Part shown: positions 34,128 to 42,606 of the stretch, piece by piece | Layout of the letters: each line of letters begins with the position of its first letter | How positions within the stretch are numbered: the stretch's first letter is position 1 | Source: Actinocorallia aurantiaca | GTDB lineage: Bacteria > Actinomycetota > Actinomycetes > Streptosporangiales > Streptosporangiaceae | DNA length: 64,000 nucleotides | Assembly: GCF_039533685.1 (NCBI RefSeq) | Contig: NZ_BAAATZ010000029.1 | Coordinates: 434,001-498,000 of the forward strand | Direction of reading: 5' to 3' | Notes under the pieces: generated by a model | The model's input: the letters and a program-made list of their open reading frames with translations, nothing else | What the model was told of the DNA's origin: nothing | The model's database searches: none | Position numbers and translations under genes: made by a program

Positions 34128-34817
34128 ATGGTTTTGAAGGAGAATCCCGGTGAGGTCCGCGGCCCCGGTGGAGGGTTCGACGCGGGCGCCGAGTTCGACC
34201 GCCAGGTGGAGGGCCTCGTCGAGCTGGGGTATCCGGCTGCGGCGGGCCTGGGCGTGCAGGAGTTCCGTTCGCTCGTCGACCCGCTGCGCGCCGTCGCGGA
34301 GGATCGCGGAGCCGGGGAATGCTTCCCCGAGGCGGGCCGGGTGCCCTTCCTCCTGGTGGTGACCCGGCAGATGGTCCCGATCGAGCGGACGATGGAGCTC
34401 ACCGCCGTGCACGGCAAGAAGAAGCCCGGATTCGTCGACCGCTCCTTCGAACCCGGCTCCCTCGAGCGGTTCGTCCCCGTCAAGGAGGCGGTACTCCCCC
34501 ACCAGGACGCCTACCTGCTCCTGGACGTCGAACGCGGGGAGGAGTTCTGCGGCGTCGTGCCGGGTGACGCGATGGCCGTCATCGCCGAGAGGGGACGTAC
34601 TCCCCTGACCGTCGAGGAGGGCGTCGCGCTGCTCACCCACTTCCCTCAGACGCTGGTCAAGAACAAGTGCTTCTCCCTGGGCGGTTCACGCTGCGGCGAC
34701 CGCCGCGTCCCGGCGCTGTGGATCAGCGCGGGCGCTCCGAAGCTCGGCTGGTGCTGGGAGGGCAACCCGCACACGTGGCTGGGCATGGCCTCCGCCGGAG
34801 GCCGCGGCGCGCGGTAG
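34128..34817 (+). CDS. DUF5701 family protein
   Basis: A 229-residue soluble protein of the actinobacterial DUF5701 type, function unknown. Seen: an N-terminal helix FDRQVEGLVELGYPAAAGL, FLLVVTRQMVPIERTMEL near residue 80, LPHQDAYLLLDVERG, PLTVEEGVALLTHFP, and a C-terminal Cys/Trp-rich part KNKCFSLGGSRCGDRR with APKLGWCWEGNPHTWLGMAS. ATG 34128 is preceded by GAAGGAG; the 10-residue longer start at 34098 lacks such a site. A stand-alone gene downstream of a terminator. Confidence 0.8.
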   Translation: MVLKENPGEVRGPGGGFDAGAEFDRQVEGLVELGYPAAAGLGVQEFRSLVDPLRAVAEDRGAGECFPEAGRVPFLLVVTRQMVPIERTMELTAVHGKKKPGFVDRSFEPGSLERFVPVKEAVLPHQDAYLLLDVERGEEFCGVVPGDAMAVIAERGRTPLTVEEGVALLTHFPQTLVKNKCFSLGGSRCGDRRVPALWISAGAPKLGWCWEGNPHTWLGMASAGGRGAR

Positions 34818-34848
34818 GGCCCCGCCGCTGGGATCCGTAGCCGACGCT

Positions 34849-35652
34849 CTATCGCTCGGCTCCCGCGACCAGGGTGCGCAGCGTCCCGGCGAGGGCGCTG
34901 TGCGAAGGGTCGATCCGGGGAATCACGTGACGGCGCGGCCACGGATTGGGCACGCACCCGTACAGGGAGATGCTCTGCTGGACCATGACGGGGGCGGGGC
35001 GTCCCGGGGCGGGGCAGGTGCGGTGGCCGTGGCCGAGGGCGTGGCCGACCTCGTGGTTGATGAGGTATTCGCGGTAGGTGGCCAGGTCGCCTCCGTAGGA
35101 GGCGGCGCCGCGGGCCCAGCGGGCGGCGTTGATGACGGCTCGGCTGCCCTCCCAGCACGACAGGCGCAGCCCGACGTCCAGGGGGCGGCAGCGGTCGCGG
35201 GCGTGGGCGGGGCTGGTGAGGGAGACGCGCAGGTCGGCGGGTTCGCGGTCCACGCGCAGGAAGCCGGTGGGCCAGCCGCGCGGGTCGGTGAGGATGCGGT
35301 GGACGTCGCGGGCGAACTCCCCGGTGGTGAAGGGCAGTCCTTTCTCGACTTCGACGAGGTAGCGGGTGGTGAGGTGGCGGTGGTGGCGGGGCGCGTCGGT
35401 TCCGGGGGCCAGGAGGTAGCGGCCCGAGGCGCGGACGGGGACGGTCCGGGGCGCGGGCTGCAGGCGCCCGTTGACGACCAGCGGCCTGGCGGGCCGTTTC
35501 CCGGCGGCGGAGGGCTTGGGGGCGGGCAGCGGTTTCGGGACGGGCGCGGCGCGGGTGATGAGGGCGAGGGTGACGGCCGAGGTCAGCACGACGGCCAGCG
35601 CGGTGCCGGCGTGGTGCCGTGTGCGGGAGGGGGTCCGTCTGTGTGAGCCCAT
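34849..35652 (-). CDS. DUF3152 membrane-anchored zinc metalloprotease-like protein
   Basis: A 267-residue protein with a basic N-terminus and one membrane segment (GTALAVVLTSAVTLALITRA, residues ~16-35). A Pro/Lys-rich linker and an extracellular DUF3152 domain follow. The domain carries a zincin motif, YLINHEVGHALGHGHRTC (HExxH plus a third His), near residue 200. Other signatures are EFARDVHRILTDPRGW and CWEGSRAVINAARWARGA. Members are common in actinomycetes, with likely but unproven peptidase activity. It converges with the DUF5701 gene. Confidence 0.85.
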   Translation of the reverse strand: MGSHRRTPSRTRHHAGTALAVVLTSAVTLALITRAAPVPKPLPAPKPSAAGKRPARPLVVNGRLQPAPRTVPVRASGRYLLAPGTDAPRHHRHLTTRYLVEVEKGLPFTTGEFARDVHRILTDPRGWPTGFLRVDREPADLRVSLTSPAHARDRCRPLDVGLRLSCWEGSRAVINAARWARGAASYGGDLATYREYLINHEVGHALGHGHRTCPAPGRPAPVMVQQSISLYGCVPNPWPRRHVIPRIDPSHSALAGTLRTLVAGAER

Positions 35653-35815
35653 ATCCGTACGGTAACCGCTCCATCTCCGTGGGTGATGAAAGGTTGGTGT
35701 TTATGGACCGTCTCCTGGTGTTCGGTGAGTGGGGGGCGGCGGTCCGCGGAAGAGGGGAAGTGTCAGGGGCGAGGGGTAGCGTTACCGCGGACGGGGCGGG
35801 TTCGCGGAGGCAGGG

Positions 35816-36925
35816 GTGAGGTTCATGGGAGAGGTGCTGAGTGCTCGCGCGCTCGGGAGGGCGACGCTGGCGCGGCAGCTGCTGCTGGAGCGCGCCGAGG
35901 TGGGCGTGGCGGAGGCGGTGGCGCGTATCGGCGGGCTGCAGGCGCAGACGCCGCATTCGTGGTATTTCGCGTTGTGGTCGCGGGTGTCGGGCTTCGATCC
36001 GCAGGACGCCGCGGGGCTGCTGGAGAAGCGGGAGCTGGTGCGCGTCGCGCTGATGCGCGGGACGATCCACCTGGTGACGGCCGACGACTGCCTGGCCTGG
36101 CGTCCCCTGCACGACGACTTCATCTTCCGCGTCACCCGCAGCGCGTTCGGCCGACATTGGAAGAACGTCGACCTGGACGCGGTCGCCGAGGCGGGCCGGG
36201 AGCTGCTGGAGGCCGGGGCGCTGACGTTCGCCGATCTCGGCCGCGAGCTGCACGCCCGCTTCCCCGACGGCACCCCTCAGGCGCTCTCCCAGCTGGTGCG
36301 CGCCAGGCTTCCGCTGGTGCAGGTGCCGCCGCGCGGCCTGTGGGGCCGCAGCGGCCCGGTCGCCCACACCACCGCCGAGCACTGGCTGGGCTCCCCCCTG
36401 GCGTCCGAGCCGTCGCTGGAGGACTTCATCGCCCGTTATCTGGCGGCGTTCGGGCCCGCCACCGCCAAGGACGTGCAGGCCCACTGCGGTCTGACCCGCC
36501 TGCGCGAGGTCCTGGACCGGATGGGGCTGCGCACCTTCCGCACCGAGGACGGCCAGACCCTCTACGACCTGCCCGACGCCCCTCGCCCGCCGGAGGACGT
36601 CCCGGCGCCCGTCCGCTTCCTGCCCGACTTCGACAACCTGTTCATCTCCTTCGCCGACCGTTCGCGCACCGGTGTGCTGGACCCGGCGCAGACCGCCCGC
36701 GCCTGGCCGCCGCACGGCCACATCCCCGGCACCGTCCTGGTCGACGGCACCGTCGGCGCCACCTGGTCGCCCTCCCGGGCCCGCGGCACCGCCGGCCTGA
36801 CCATCACGCCCTTCTCTCCCCTGCCCGCGCACGCCCGCGACGCCATCGCCGACGAGGCCGCGTCCCTGCTCCGTCTCCTGGCCCCCGGCGACACCCACGA
36901 CCTGGTCTTCACCGACCCCTGGTGA
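35816..36925 (+). CDS. AlkZ/YcaQ-like winged-helix DNA glycosylase family protein
   Basis: A ~369-residue protein of the HTH_42 (winged-helix) superfamily. Members include the glycosylases AlkZ and YcaQ, which unhook crosslinks or remove alkylated bases. The catalytic-type QxQ motif is seen in RIGGLQAQTPHSWYFALWSR near residue 40, then LMRGTIHLVTADD, a middle winged-helix region and FLPDFDNLFISFADRSR near residue 265. GTG 35816 has GGAGG 5 nt upstream; ATG 35825 is the alternative. DNA-repair activity is a family inference. No antibiotic cluster lies next to it. Confidence 0.8.
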   Translation: MRFMGEVLSARALGRATLARQLLLERAEVGVAEAVARIGGLQAQTPHSWYFALWSRVSGFDPQDAAGLLEKRELVRVALMRGTIHLVTADDCLAWRPLHDDFIFRVTRSAFGRHWKNVDLDAVAEAGRELLEAGALTFADLGRELHARFPDGTPQALSQLVRARLPLVQVPPRGLWGRSGPVAHTTAEHWLGSPLASEPSLEDFIARYLAAFGPATAKDVQAHCGLTRLREVLDRMGLRTFRTEDGQTLYDLPDAPRPPEDVPAPVRFLPDFDNLFISFADRSRTGVLDPAQTARAWPPHGHIPGTVLVDGTVGATWSPSRARGTAGLTITPFSPLPAHARDAIADEAASLLRLLAPGDTHDLVFTDPW

Positions 36926-37043
36926 GGTCTCCCGGCCAGGGCCGGTACCCGTCCGTGCCGTAAGAAAAGTCGCAGGAAATCCGGAAGATCGTGAAATGCT
37001 CGCCGGAACGGGAGCTGGTTCCGTGATGCGAGGGGGCGGGTCG

Positions 37044-37895
37044 ATGACGGCGGGAACGTTTCACATCGGGGGCGAGCGTGCCGTGGGGAGGCTCGGGTTC
37101 GGGGCGATGCACCTGCGCCCGGAGTCCCCGGCCGAGCGCGAGTCCTGCGTCGCGGTGGCGCGGCGCGCCGTCGAGCTGGGGGTGACGCTGATCGACACCG
37201 CGCACCTGTACGGGTGGGGCGCCAACGAGGAGCTGCTGGCAGAGGCCCTGTACCCGTATCCGCAGGAGCTGCTCGTCGCGACGAAGGTCGGGGTGGCGCC
37301 GCCGGCGGACGGGCGCGAGGCGGACCTGTGCGGGCGGCCGGAGTTCCTGCGCGAGCAGGTCGAGGAGGGCCTGCGCCGGTTGCGGGTGGACCGGCTGGAG
37401 CTGCTCCAGCTGCACCGCGTCGACCCGAAGGTGCCGCTGGCCGACCAGGTGGGGACGCTGGCCGAGCTCCGGGCCGAAGGCAAGATCGTGCACATCGGCC
37501 TGTCGGAGGTCACCGTCGCCCAGCTGGAGGAGGCGCGCGGGATCGTCGAGGTGGCCAGCGTGCAGAACCGCTACAACGTGCTCGACCGCGAGTACGAGGA
37601 CGTGCTGGAGGCGTGCGAGGCCGCGGGGATCGCCTTCCTGCCCTGGCGGCCCGTCAACCCGGCCGCCTCCCTGGGCGCGCGGGAGGTCGCCGCCGTCGCC
37701 GCCGAGGCGGGCGCCGCGCCGGCGCAGGTCGCGCTGGCCTGGCTGCTGGCCCGCTCCCCCGTCGTGCTCCCCATCCCCGGCACCACCAGGATCGCCCACC
37801 TGGAGCAGAACGTCGCCGCGGCCGACCTGCGCCTGAGCGACGAGCAGTACGCCCGCCTCGACCGGCTGGCCGCCGCCCGCCCGGCGAGCACCTGA
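37044..37895 (+). CDS. Aldo/keto reductase
   Basis: A 283-residue NADPH-dependent (beta/alpha)8 oxidoreductase of the AKR superfamily. Catalytic tetrad visible: Asp and Tyr in LIDTAHLYGWG (residues ~49-59), Lys in LLVATKVG (~80) and His in ELLQLHRVDPK (~115). Coenzyme-binding features are SEVTVAQLEEA, QNRYNVLDREYEDVLEAC and PIPGTTRIAHLEQNVAAADL. ATG 37044 (GAGGGGGCGG upstream) is chosen over 37026 or 36996. The physiological substrate is unknown. Confidence 0.9.
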   Translation: MTAGTFHIGGERAVGRLGFGAMHLRPESPAERESCVAVARRAVELGVTLIDTAHLYGWGANEELLAEALYPYPQELLVATKVGVAPPADGREADLCGRPEFLREQVEEGLRRLRVDRLELLQLHRVDPKVPLADQVGTLAELRAEGKIVHIGLSEVTVAQLEEARGIVEVASVQNRYNVLDREYEDVLEACEAAGIAFLPWRPVNPAASLGAREVAAVAAEAGAAPAQVALAWLLARSPVVLPIPGTTRIAHLEQNVAAADLRLSDEQYARLDRLAAARPAST

Positions 37896-37929
37896 CGGCG
37901 GAGCGGCCGGTGTGGGCGCCGGGAGACGA

Positions 37930-38050
37930 TCCGGCGGAGGAGTAGGCGCGTACGGCCTCTGCCGGGTCGGCGAAGGCGTCCAAGCACTCGACGAGCGCCG
38001 CCACGTCTTCGAGTGACCGGTCCACCCCGTGCGCGATGGCGGGCGGCTGC
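37930..38050 (-). pseudogene. Fragment resembling the C-terminus of an FAD-dependent monooxygenase
   Basis: The minus strand reads AHGVDRSLEDVAALVECLDA then FADPAEAVRAYSSA. This resembles the conserved segment of FAD-binding monooxygenases in which a helix LEDAxxLAxxL is followed by DPxxALRAYE. Nothing of the FAD-binding N-terminus is present on either side, so this is a short relic if real. Confidence 0.3.
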
Positions 38051-38059
38051 CGGGCCGGT

Positions 38060-38090
38060 TTGACCTTCAAGCTGGTCGAACGCCCACAAT
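38060..38090 (+). promoter_or_regulatory. MerR-type promoter with 19-bp spacer
   Basis: TTGACC (38060-38065) and CACAAT (38085-38090) are 19 bp apart, the long spacing typical of MerR-controlled promoters. The dyad TTTGACC-N8-GGTCGAA lies in the spacer. The predicted start coincides with the ATG at 38098, giving a leaderless mRNA. Autoregulation by the encoded MerR domain is likely. Confidence 0.6.
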
Positions 38091-38097
38091 CACGTCC

Positions 38098-39390
38098 ATG
38101 GACGACGGCGATGGGCTGATGAGCATCGGGGTGTTCGCGCGGCGGGTGGGACTGGCGCCGAGCGCGCTGCGGTTCTACGGCGACTGCGGGCTGCTGCGCC
38201 CGGCTCGCGTGGACGAGGTGACGGGCTACCGGTACTACGCGCCGGAGCAGGAGGACCGTGCGGTGCTGGTGCGGCGGCTGCGGGACGCGGGAATGCCGCT
38301 GCCCGAGGCCTCGGTGGTGCTCGACGGCTCGAAGGAGGAGGCGCGGGCCGTCCTGGAGCGGCATGCGCGCAGGACCCGGGAGTCGGCGAAGGCCGCCCGG
38401 ACGGTGATCGAGGAGCTCCTGCGCGGCCTCGCGCACGGGCGGGACACGGCGGTCGCGCGCATAGGCGGAGCCGAGCTGGCGGGCGCCGTCCGGCAGGTCG
38501 CGGCGGCGGTGGCGGGCGGGGAGACCCGGGAGGAGTTCCCCGTGCTGGGCTGCGTCCTGCTGGAGGTCGGCGGACAGGAGGTGCGCCTGGTCGCCACGGA
38601 CCGCTACCGCCTGTCCGTGCGCACGCTGCGGGCCCGTTCGGCCTCCGGCGGCACGCTCCGGACACCGGTCCCCGTAGAGGAGATGCACAGGGCCGCCTCC
38701 TGGGCGCTCCCCCTGGACGAACTCGAGATCGAGACGGACGGACGGGACGTGTGGCTGCTCGACACCTCCGAACGGCCCGATCCCCCGGGACCGCCCGGCT
38801 CTCCCGCGCTGTCCGGCTCCCCCGCACCGCATGGCGCCTGCGGCTCTCGCGGGGTCCGCGGGCCGGACGGCGTCTCGGAACAGCGTGACGGCTCGGGGTG
38901 GCTTGACGGCTCTGCGGGGATCGGCGGTCTCGGGCCTGGGGATGCCTCCGGCCGGTATGGCGCCGCGTCCGGACCGTGTGGCGGTTCCGGGCGGTGGAAG
39001 CTGCGCACCGCCGAGGGGACGTTTCCCTCCTACCAGATGATCCTGGACGGGCTGCCGCCTGTCCGGCACCGCGTCATCGTCGCCCGTGCGGCGCTGGTCG
39101 CCGTACTCGGCGAACAGGGTGCGCAGGGCCCGTTCCCGCTGAGCACCGGCGGGGGCGGACTGGCGGTCGGCGGGCCGGGACCGGCCGGGACCGAGCTGCC
39201 CGCCGTGTGCACGGGGCCGCCTCTGCGGATCGCCTTCGACCCGGCGGTCCTGCTGCCCGCGCTTGAGGCGAGCGTGGGGCCTGACGTGCTGCTGGAGGTC
39301 TCCTCCCCCGACGCGCCCGTCGTGGTCCGCTCCGCCGACCAGGGCAGCTTCACCACCCTGGTCATGCCCGTCCTGTCCCCTTCCGCCTGA
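38098..39390 (+). CDS. MerR-type regulator fused to a DNA polymerase III beta-clamp-like domain
   Basis: A 430-residue fusion. Residues ~8-75 are a MerR HTH with wing (IGVFARRVGLAPSALRFYGD, RVDEVTGYRYYAPEQE); a helix to ~115 follows. The rest resembles the sliding clamp DnaN: EEFPVLGCVLLEVGGQEVRL, VATDRYRLSVRTL and, near the C-terminus, DVLLEVSSPDAPVVVRS then TLVMPVLS. Between about residues 226 and 300 there is a Gly/Pro/Ser-rich low-complexity insert. The arrangement suggests a regulator whose effector domain has a clamp fold. The ligand and the oligomeric state are unknown. Confidence 0.82.
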   Translation: MDDGDGLMSIGVFARRVGLAPSALRFYGDCGLLRPARVDEVTGYRYYAPEQEDRAVLVRRLRDAGMPLPEASVVLDGSKEEARAVLERHARRTRESAKAARTVIEELLRGLAHGRDTAVARIGGAELAGAVRQVAAAVAGGETREEFPVLGCVLLEVGGQEVRLVATDRYRLSVRTLRARSASGGTLRTPVPVEEMHRAASWALPLDELEIETDGRDVWLLDTSERPDPPGPPGSPALSGSPAPHGACGSRGVRGPDGVSEQRDGSGWLDGSAGIGGLGPGDASGRYGAASGPCGGSGRWKLRTAEGTFPSYQMILDGLPPVRHRVIVARAALVAVLGEQGAQGPFPLSTGGGGLAVGGPGPAGTELPAVCTGPPLRIAFDPAVLLPALEASVGPDVLLEVSSPDAPVVVRSADQGSFTTLVMPVLSPSA

Positions 39391-39441
39391 TCCGTCCCGC
39401 AGCCCGGCTCCTCAGTCGGGAACGAAACCGAAAGTCAGAGT

Positions 39442-40086
39442 ATGAATCCCGATAACCCCGTCGTCGTACTGTGCTCCCAGGGCATGCAGGCCGAGGCCGA
39501 AGGCCGTGACGCCGACGCGCGCGCCCTCTTCCTGCGTGCGTGGGAGAGCGCCTCGGACGACTACGAGGCCTGCGTCGCCGCCCACTACCTCGCCCGCCAC
39601 CAGCCGACTCCCCACGACACCCTGCACTGGAACCGGGAGTGCCTGGAGCGTGCGGACCGGGTGGGCGACGACCGCGTCAAGGGCTTCTACGCCTCCCTGC
39701 ACCTGAACATGGCCAGAGCCCATCGGGATCTCGGCTCCCCCGGCCCGGCGCGCGAGCACTTCGGCCTGGCCGCGGCCCGCCTGCGTGACGTCCCCGAGGG
39801 CCAGTACGCCGACTGGATCCGCCTGGCGGCCGCCGAGGGCCTGCGCTCCACCGGCGGCCTCGCCCCTCATCCCGCCGACGGCCCGCTGGCCTCCCTGCTG
39901 GACCGCCTGTGCGAGCTCCGCGACCTCAGGTCCCTGGCCCTGATCCTGCCCGCTCACCTCGGTGACCTGGGCACGCCCGATGACGGGCTCCGCCTGACCA
40001 CGGCCCTGCACATGCTCCACGCTTCCCGCGCCCTCCCCGCCCCTGAGCAGGAGCTCCTCCGCCGGGCCGTCACCGCCTCCACCTGA
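39442..40086 (+). CDS. Hypothetical TPR-like helical protein
   Basis: A 214-residue, mostly helical protein. Residues ~10-110 look like TPR-type helix pairs: QGMQAEAEGRDADARALFLR, DYEACVAAHYLARHQ, DRVKGFYASLHLNMARAHRD and PAREHFGLAAARL. This suggests a protein-protein interaction role. No enzyme motif is seen. ATG 39442 begins 51 bp after the MerR-clamp gene, on the same strand. The codon use is typical of the host. The function is unknown. Confidence 0.65.
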   Translation: MNPDNPVVVLCSQGMQAEAEGRDADARALFLRAWESASDDYEACVAAHYLARHQPTPHDTLHWNRECLERADRVGDDRVKGFYASLHLNMARAHRDLGSPGPAREHFGLAAARLRDVPEGQYADWIRLAAAEGLRSTGGLAPHPADGPLASLLDRLCELRDLRSLALILPAHLGDLGTPDDGLRLTTALHMLHASRALPAPEQELLRRAVTAST

Positions 40087-40140
40087 CCCCAATCTCGGGC
40101 AGGAGATGCCCCTCGCGGTCGTGGCCACCGGAATCCCGGC

Positions 40141-40719
40141 TCAGGCGCGCGGGCCGGCGCCGTGCAGCAGGGTGTCGATGATGCGGGCGGCGAGGGCGTC
40201 CGGGTCGGCGCCGTCCGCGTTGCCGTGCAGGGACTCCCCGATGAGCGCGTAGTAGACCCGGCGCACCCAGTCGAGGTCGGCCGCTTGGTCGATGAGCTTG
40301 TCGGCCTGGGCCCGCTTCAGCACGGCGATGCAGCGGCGGTTGATGTCCTGCTGGAGGACGGCGGCCTCGCTGTCGGGGCCTGCCGGCAGTCCCAGGGCGA
40401 ACGTCCAGGCGCTCTTGACCTGGAGCACATTGGCCGTGATCCGGTGCATCGCCACCAGCGGCGGCGCGGTGTCCGGCCTGCCGTCGTCCACCGCCTGGGC
40501 CAGCTGGCGGGCCGCGGACGACGCCAGCGCCTCGATCAGCGCCTGCCGGTTGGCGAAGCGCCGGTGGATCGTCGTCCGGGCCACTCCCGCGGCCGCGGCG
40601 ATCTGCTCCATGGAGGCGCCGGGATCTTCGGCGAGCACCCGCTCGGCCGCCTCCAGGACCGCGCGCACGCTGCGCTCCGCGTCCGCTCTCAACGGCCGTG
40701 CCGCTGTCTCGCCCATCAT
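40141..40719 (-). CDS. TetR-family regulator divergent from an SDR gene
   Basis: A 192-residue TetR protein: HTH with RAVLEAAERVLAEDPGASME, QIAAAAGVARTTIHRRFANRQALIEALA (residues ~18-65). The C-terminal domain resembles the group with WVRRVYYALIGESLHGN. It is divergent from a short-chain dehydrogenase; the intergenic ATCCAGG/CCTGGAT repeat is the likely operator. Repression of the dehydrogenase is inferred. Confidence 0.87.
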   Translation of the reverse strand: MMGETAARPLRADAERSVRAVLEAAERVLAEDPGASMEQIAAAAGVARTTIHRRFANRQALIEALASSAARQLAQAVDDGRPDTAPPLVAMHRITANVLQVKSAWTFALGLPAGPDSEAAVLQQDINRRCIAVLKRAQADKLIDQAADLDWVRRVYYALIGESLHGNADGADPDALAARIIDTLLHGAGPRA

Positions 40720-40739
40720 GCCTCCTGCTTAGACCATCT

Positions 40740-40765
40740 ATCCAGGAAAACAATACTCCCTGGAT
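40740..40765. promoter_or_regulatory. TetR operator candidate
   Basis: ATCCAGG (40740-40746) and CCTGGAT (40759-40765) form a 7-bp inverted repeat with a 12-nt spacer, 20 bp from the tetR start. A 10-bp palindrome GTACTAGTAC lies at 40811-40820, nearer the SDR gene. Confidence 0.55.
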
Positions 40766-40858
40766 GCAAAGTCAGCTCTAATTGCATCATGACTGTTGCA
40801 TTTTCTTGAGGTACTAGTACTCTCTCCTCCCAGTTGCCATCGTCTGAAGGAGAAACTC

Positions 40859-41677
40859 GTGCACAGCACCGCCCTCATCACCGGAGCGTCGTCCGGCCTC
40901 GGTGCGGAGTTCGCCGCGCAGCTCGCCGCCCAGGGGCACGATCTGATCCTGGTGGCGCGGTCCGGCGACCGGCTCGCCGCCCTCGCCGAGCGCCTGATCG
41001 CCGAGCACGGCGTCCGCGCCCATGTGCTGGTCCAGGACCTCGCCGAGCCGGACGCGGCCCGCCGCGTCGCCGACCGGCTGGCCTCCCGCGGCCTGAGCGT
41101 CGATCTGCTGGTCAACAACGCGGGCTTCGGCACCTGCGGCCGCTTCGAGGAGATATCCGGGGCCCGCGACCACGACCAGCTGATGGTCAACGTCGTCGCG
41201 CTCGTCGACCTCACCCACGAACTGCTGCCCGGCATGCTGGAGCGCGGCCGCGGCTCGGTCGTCAACGTCGCGTCCAACGCCGGCTTCCAGCCCTCCCCGT
41301 ACTTCGCCGTCTACGGTGCGTCCAAGGCCTTCGTGCTGAACTTCGGGCTCGCCCTGCGCCAGGAGTACCGCAAGCGCGGCATCCGCGTGCTCACCCTGTG
41401 CCCCGGTCCGGTCGAGACCGCCTTCTTCGACGTCATCGGCACCCGCCGGGCGGCCGTGACCGGCTCCATGACCACCCCGGAGCCCGTCGTACGGGCCGCT
41501 CTGCGCGCGCTGGAGCGCGACCGCGGCTACGTCACCCCCGGACTCGGCAACACCCTGGCCGCACACCTGACGCCCCGCCGCCCCCGGACCGTGGTCGCCG
41601 CCATCGCCGAACGCATCACCCGCAAGGTCCTGACCCCGTCGGCCGACGCCTCGGCGATGCGGGAGCGCACCGCATGA
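40859..41677 (+). CDS. Short-chain dehydrogenase/reductase
   Basis: A 272-residue classical SDR. NAD(P) motif TGASSGLG at residues ~8-15, NNAGFGTCG near residue 85, catalytic Ser/Tyr/Lys in NVASNAGFQPSPYFAVYGASKAF near residues 138-160 (quoted in part), and the PG motif CPGPVETAFF. GTG 40859 has AAGGAG 6 nt upstream. Probably controlled by the divergent TetR. The substrate is unknown; the sequence is closest in style to the acyl/keto reductase YqjQ/DltE group. Confidence 0.88.
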   Translation: MHSTALITGASSGLGAEFAAQLAAQGHDLILVARSGDRLAALAERLIAEHGVRAHVLVQDLAEPDAARRVADRLASRGLSVDLLVNNAGFGTCGRFEEISGARDHDQLMVNVVALVDLTHELLPGMLERGRGSVVNVASNAGFQPSPYFAVYGASKAFVLNFGLALRQEYRKRGIRVLTLCPGPVETAFFDVIGTRRAAVTGSMTTPEPVVRAALRALERDRGYVTPGLGNTLAAHLTPRRPRTVVAAIAERITRKVLTPSADASAMRERTA

Positions 41678-41705
41678 GATCCTTTCCAGCCCCCCTCGCC
41701 GCGGC

Positions 41706-42020
41706 CTCGGCAGCCTCGCCCTGGACGGCACGGCCGCCCTGCGGCTGCCCACATCCGGCGAAGCGGCCGCCTTCGGCTACCTCGGTGCGATCGTCACCGC
41801 GGCCGCCTTCTTCCTCTGGTACGACGCGCTGCGCCGCCTCGGCGCCGACCGTGCGGGCCTCTTCGCCGGCCTCGTACCCGTAGGCGCGCTGCTCGCCACC
41901 GTCGCGCTCGGCCTCGGCCAGGCGGGCCCCGCCGATGTCACCGGTGCGCTGCTCGTCGCGGCAGGCGTCGTCCTCGGCCTCCGGCGGCCGGGCCGCGACG
42001 GCCGAGGAGCACACCGTCCC
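41706..42020 (+). pseudogene. 5'-truncated EamA/DMT-family transporter
   Basis: One open frame without a start codon encodes the C-terminal half of a drug/metabolite transporter: GEAAAFGYLGAIVTAAAFFL, WYDALRRLGADRAGLFAGLV and PVGALLATVALGLGQ, then TGALLVAAGVVLGLRRPG. This is the second EamA repeat with its last TM helices. The first five helices are missing, and the frame runs on past the natural end into unrelated sequence. It joins directly after the SDR gene, so the 5' part was probably lost when the SDR block arrived. Confidence 0.65.
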
Positions 42021-42147
42021 CAACAAACAGTCGGCGAGCCGACGGCTGGGGGGGGTCACGGCCGGCACCGCAGAATGCCTGATGGGCGATTTGGATATGC
42101 GCTGAAGGGGCCACCGGTGCACCCGCACACCTCGGCTGGTACGGCAA

Positions 42148-42184
42148 ACGCTCGTACGCCCGGGATTCCCGGGCGTACGAGCGT
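42148..42184. terminator. 17-bp perfect hairpin
   Basis: ACGCTCGTACGCCCGGG (42148-42164) pairs exactly with 42168-42184 around ATT. It lies between the DMT remnant and the convergent azlD gene, ~100 bp beyond the azlD stop. Confidence 0.75.
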
Positions 42185-42285
42185 CACGCACGTCGGGTAC
42201 GGGTCTCCTCCAGCACCGCACGCCCGGCTACGGCCAACAGCGTCAGGGGCGGAGGCGGTTCTGGGAGCGACGCGCGGGTGGAGGG

Positions 42286-42606
42286 TCAGGGAATGCCGCA
42301 CAGGCGCAGGAGGGCGGTGGTGGCGGCCGCGGTGAGGACGACGACGGGGAAGGGGGCGCGGCGCAGGGCCAGCGCGGCGGCGGCGAGGACTCCGGCGGGG
42401 CGGGACCATCCGGCGAAGTCCTGGTTCTCGGTGAGGGCGGAGGTGGCCACGAGCGCCAGGAGGAGGACGGTGGTGGCCGCGGCCAGGGGGCGTGTGAGCC
42501 TGTCGGCGGGGCCGAGGCGTTCGTGCAGGAGGGGGCCGGCCAGGCGGAAGGCGTAGGTTCCGGCGGCCAGCAGGAGGATCGCGGTCATCGGCAGTGTCGC
42601 GGTCAT
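42286..42606 (-). CDS. azlD: AzlD small subunit of a branched-chain amino acid exporter
   Basis: A 106-residue membrane protein with three to four hydrophobic segments: MTAILLLAAGTYAFRLAGPL at the N-terminus, LTRPLAAATTVLLLALVATS and FPVVVLTAAATTALLRLCGI at the C-terminus. These are the AzlD/LivH-type small subunit features. ATG 42606 overlaps the azlC stop as ATGA. Together with AzlC it would export branched-chain amino acids or analogues. Confidence 0.88.
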   Translation of the reverse strand: MTATLPMTAILLLAAGTYAFRLAGPLLHERLGPADRLTRPLAAATTVLLLALVATSALTENQDFAGWSRPAGVLAAAALALRRAPFPVVVLTAAATTALLRLCGIP

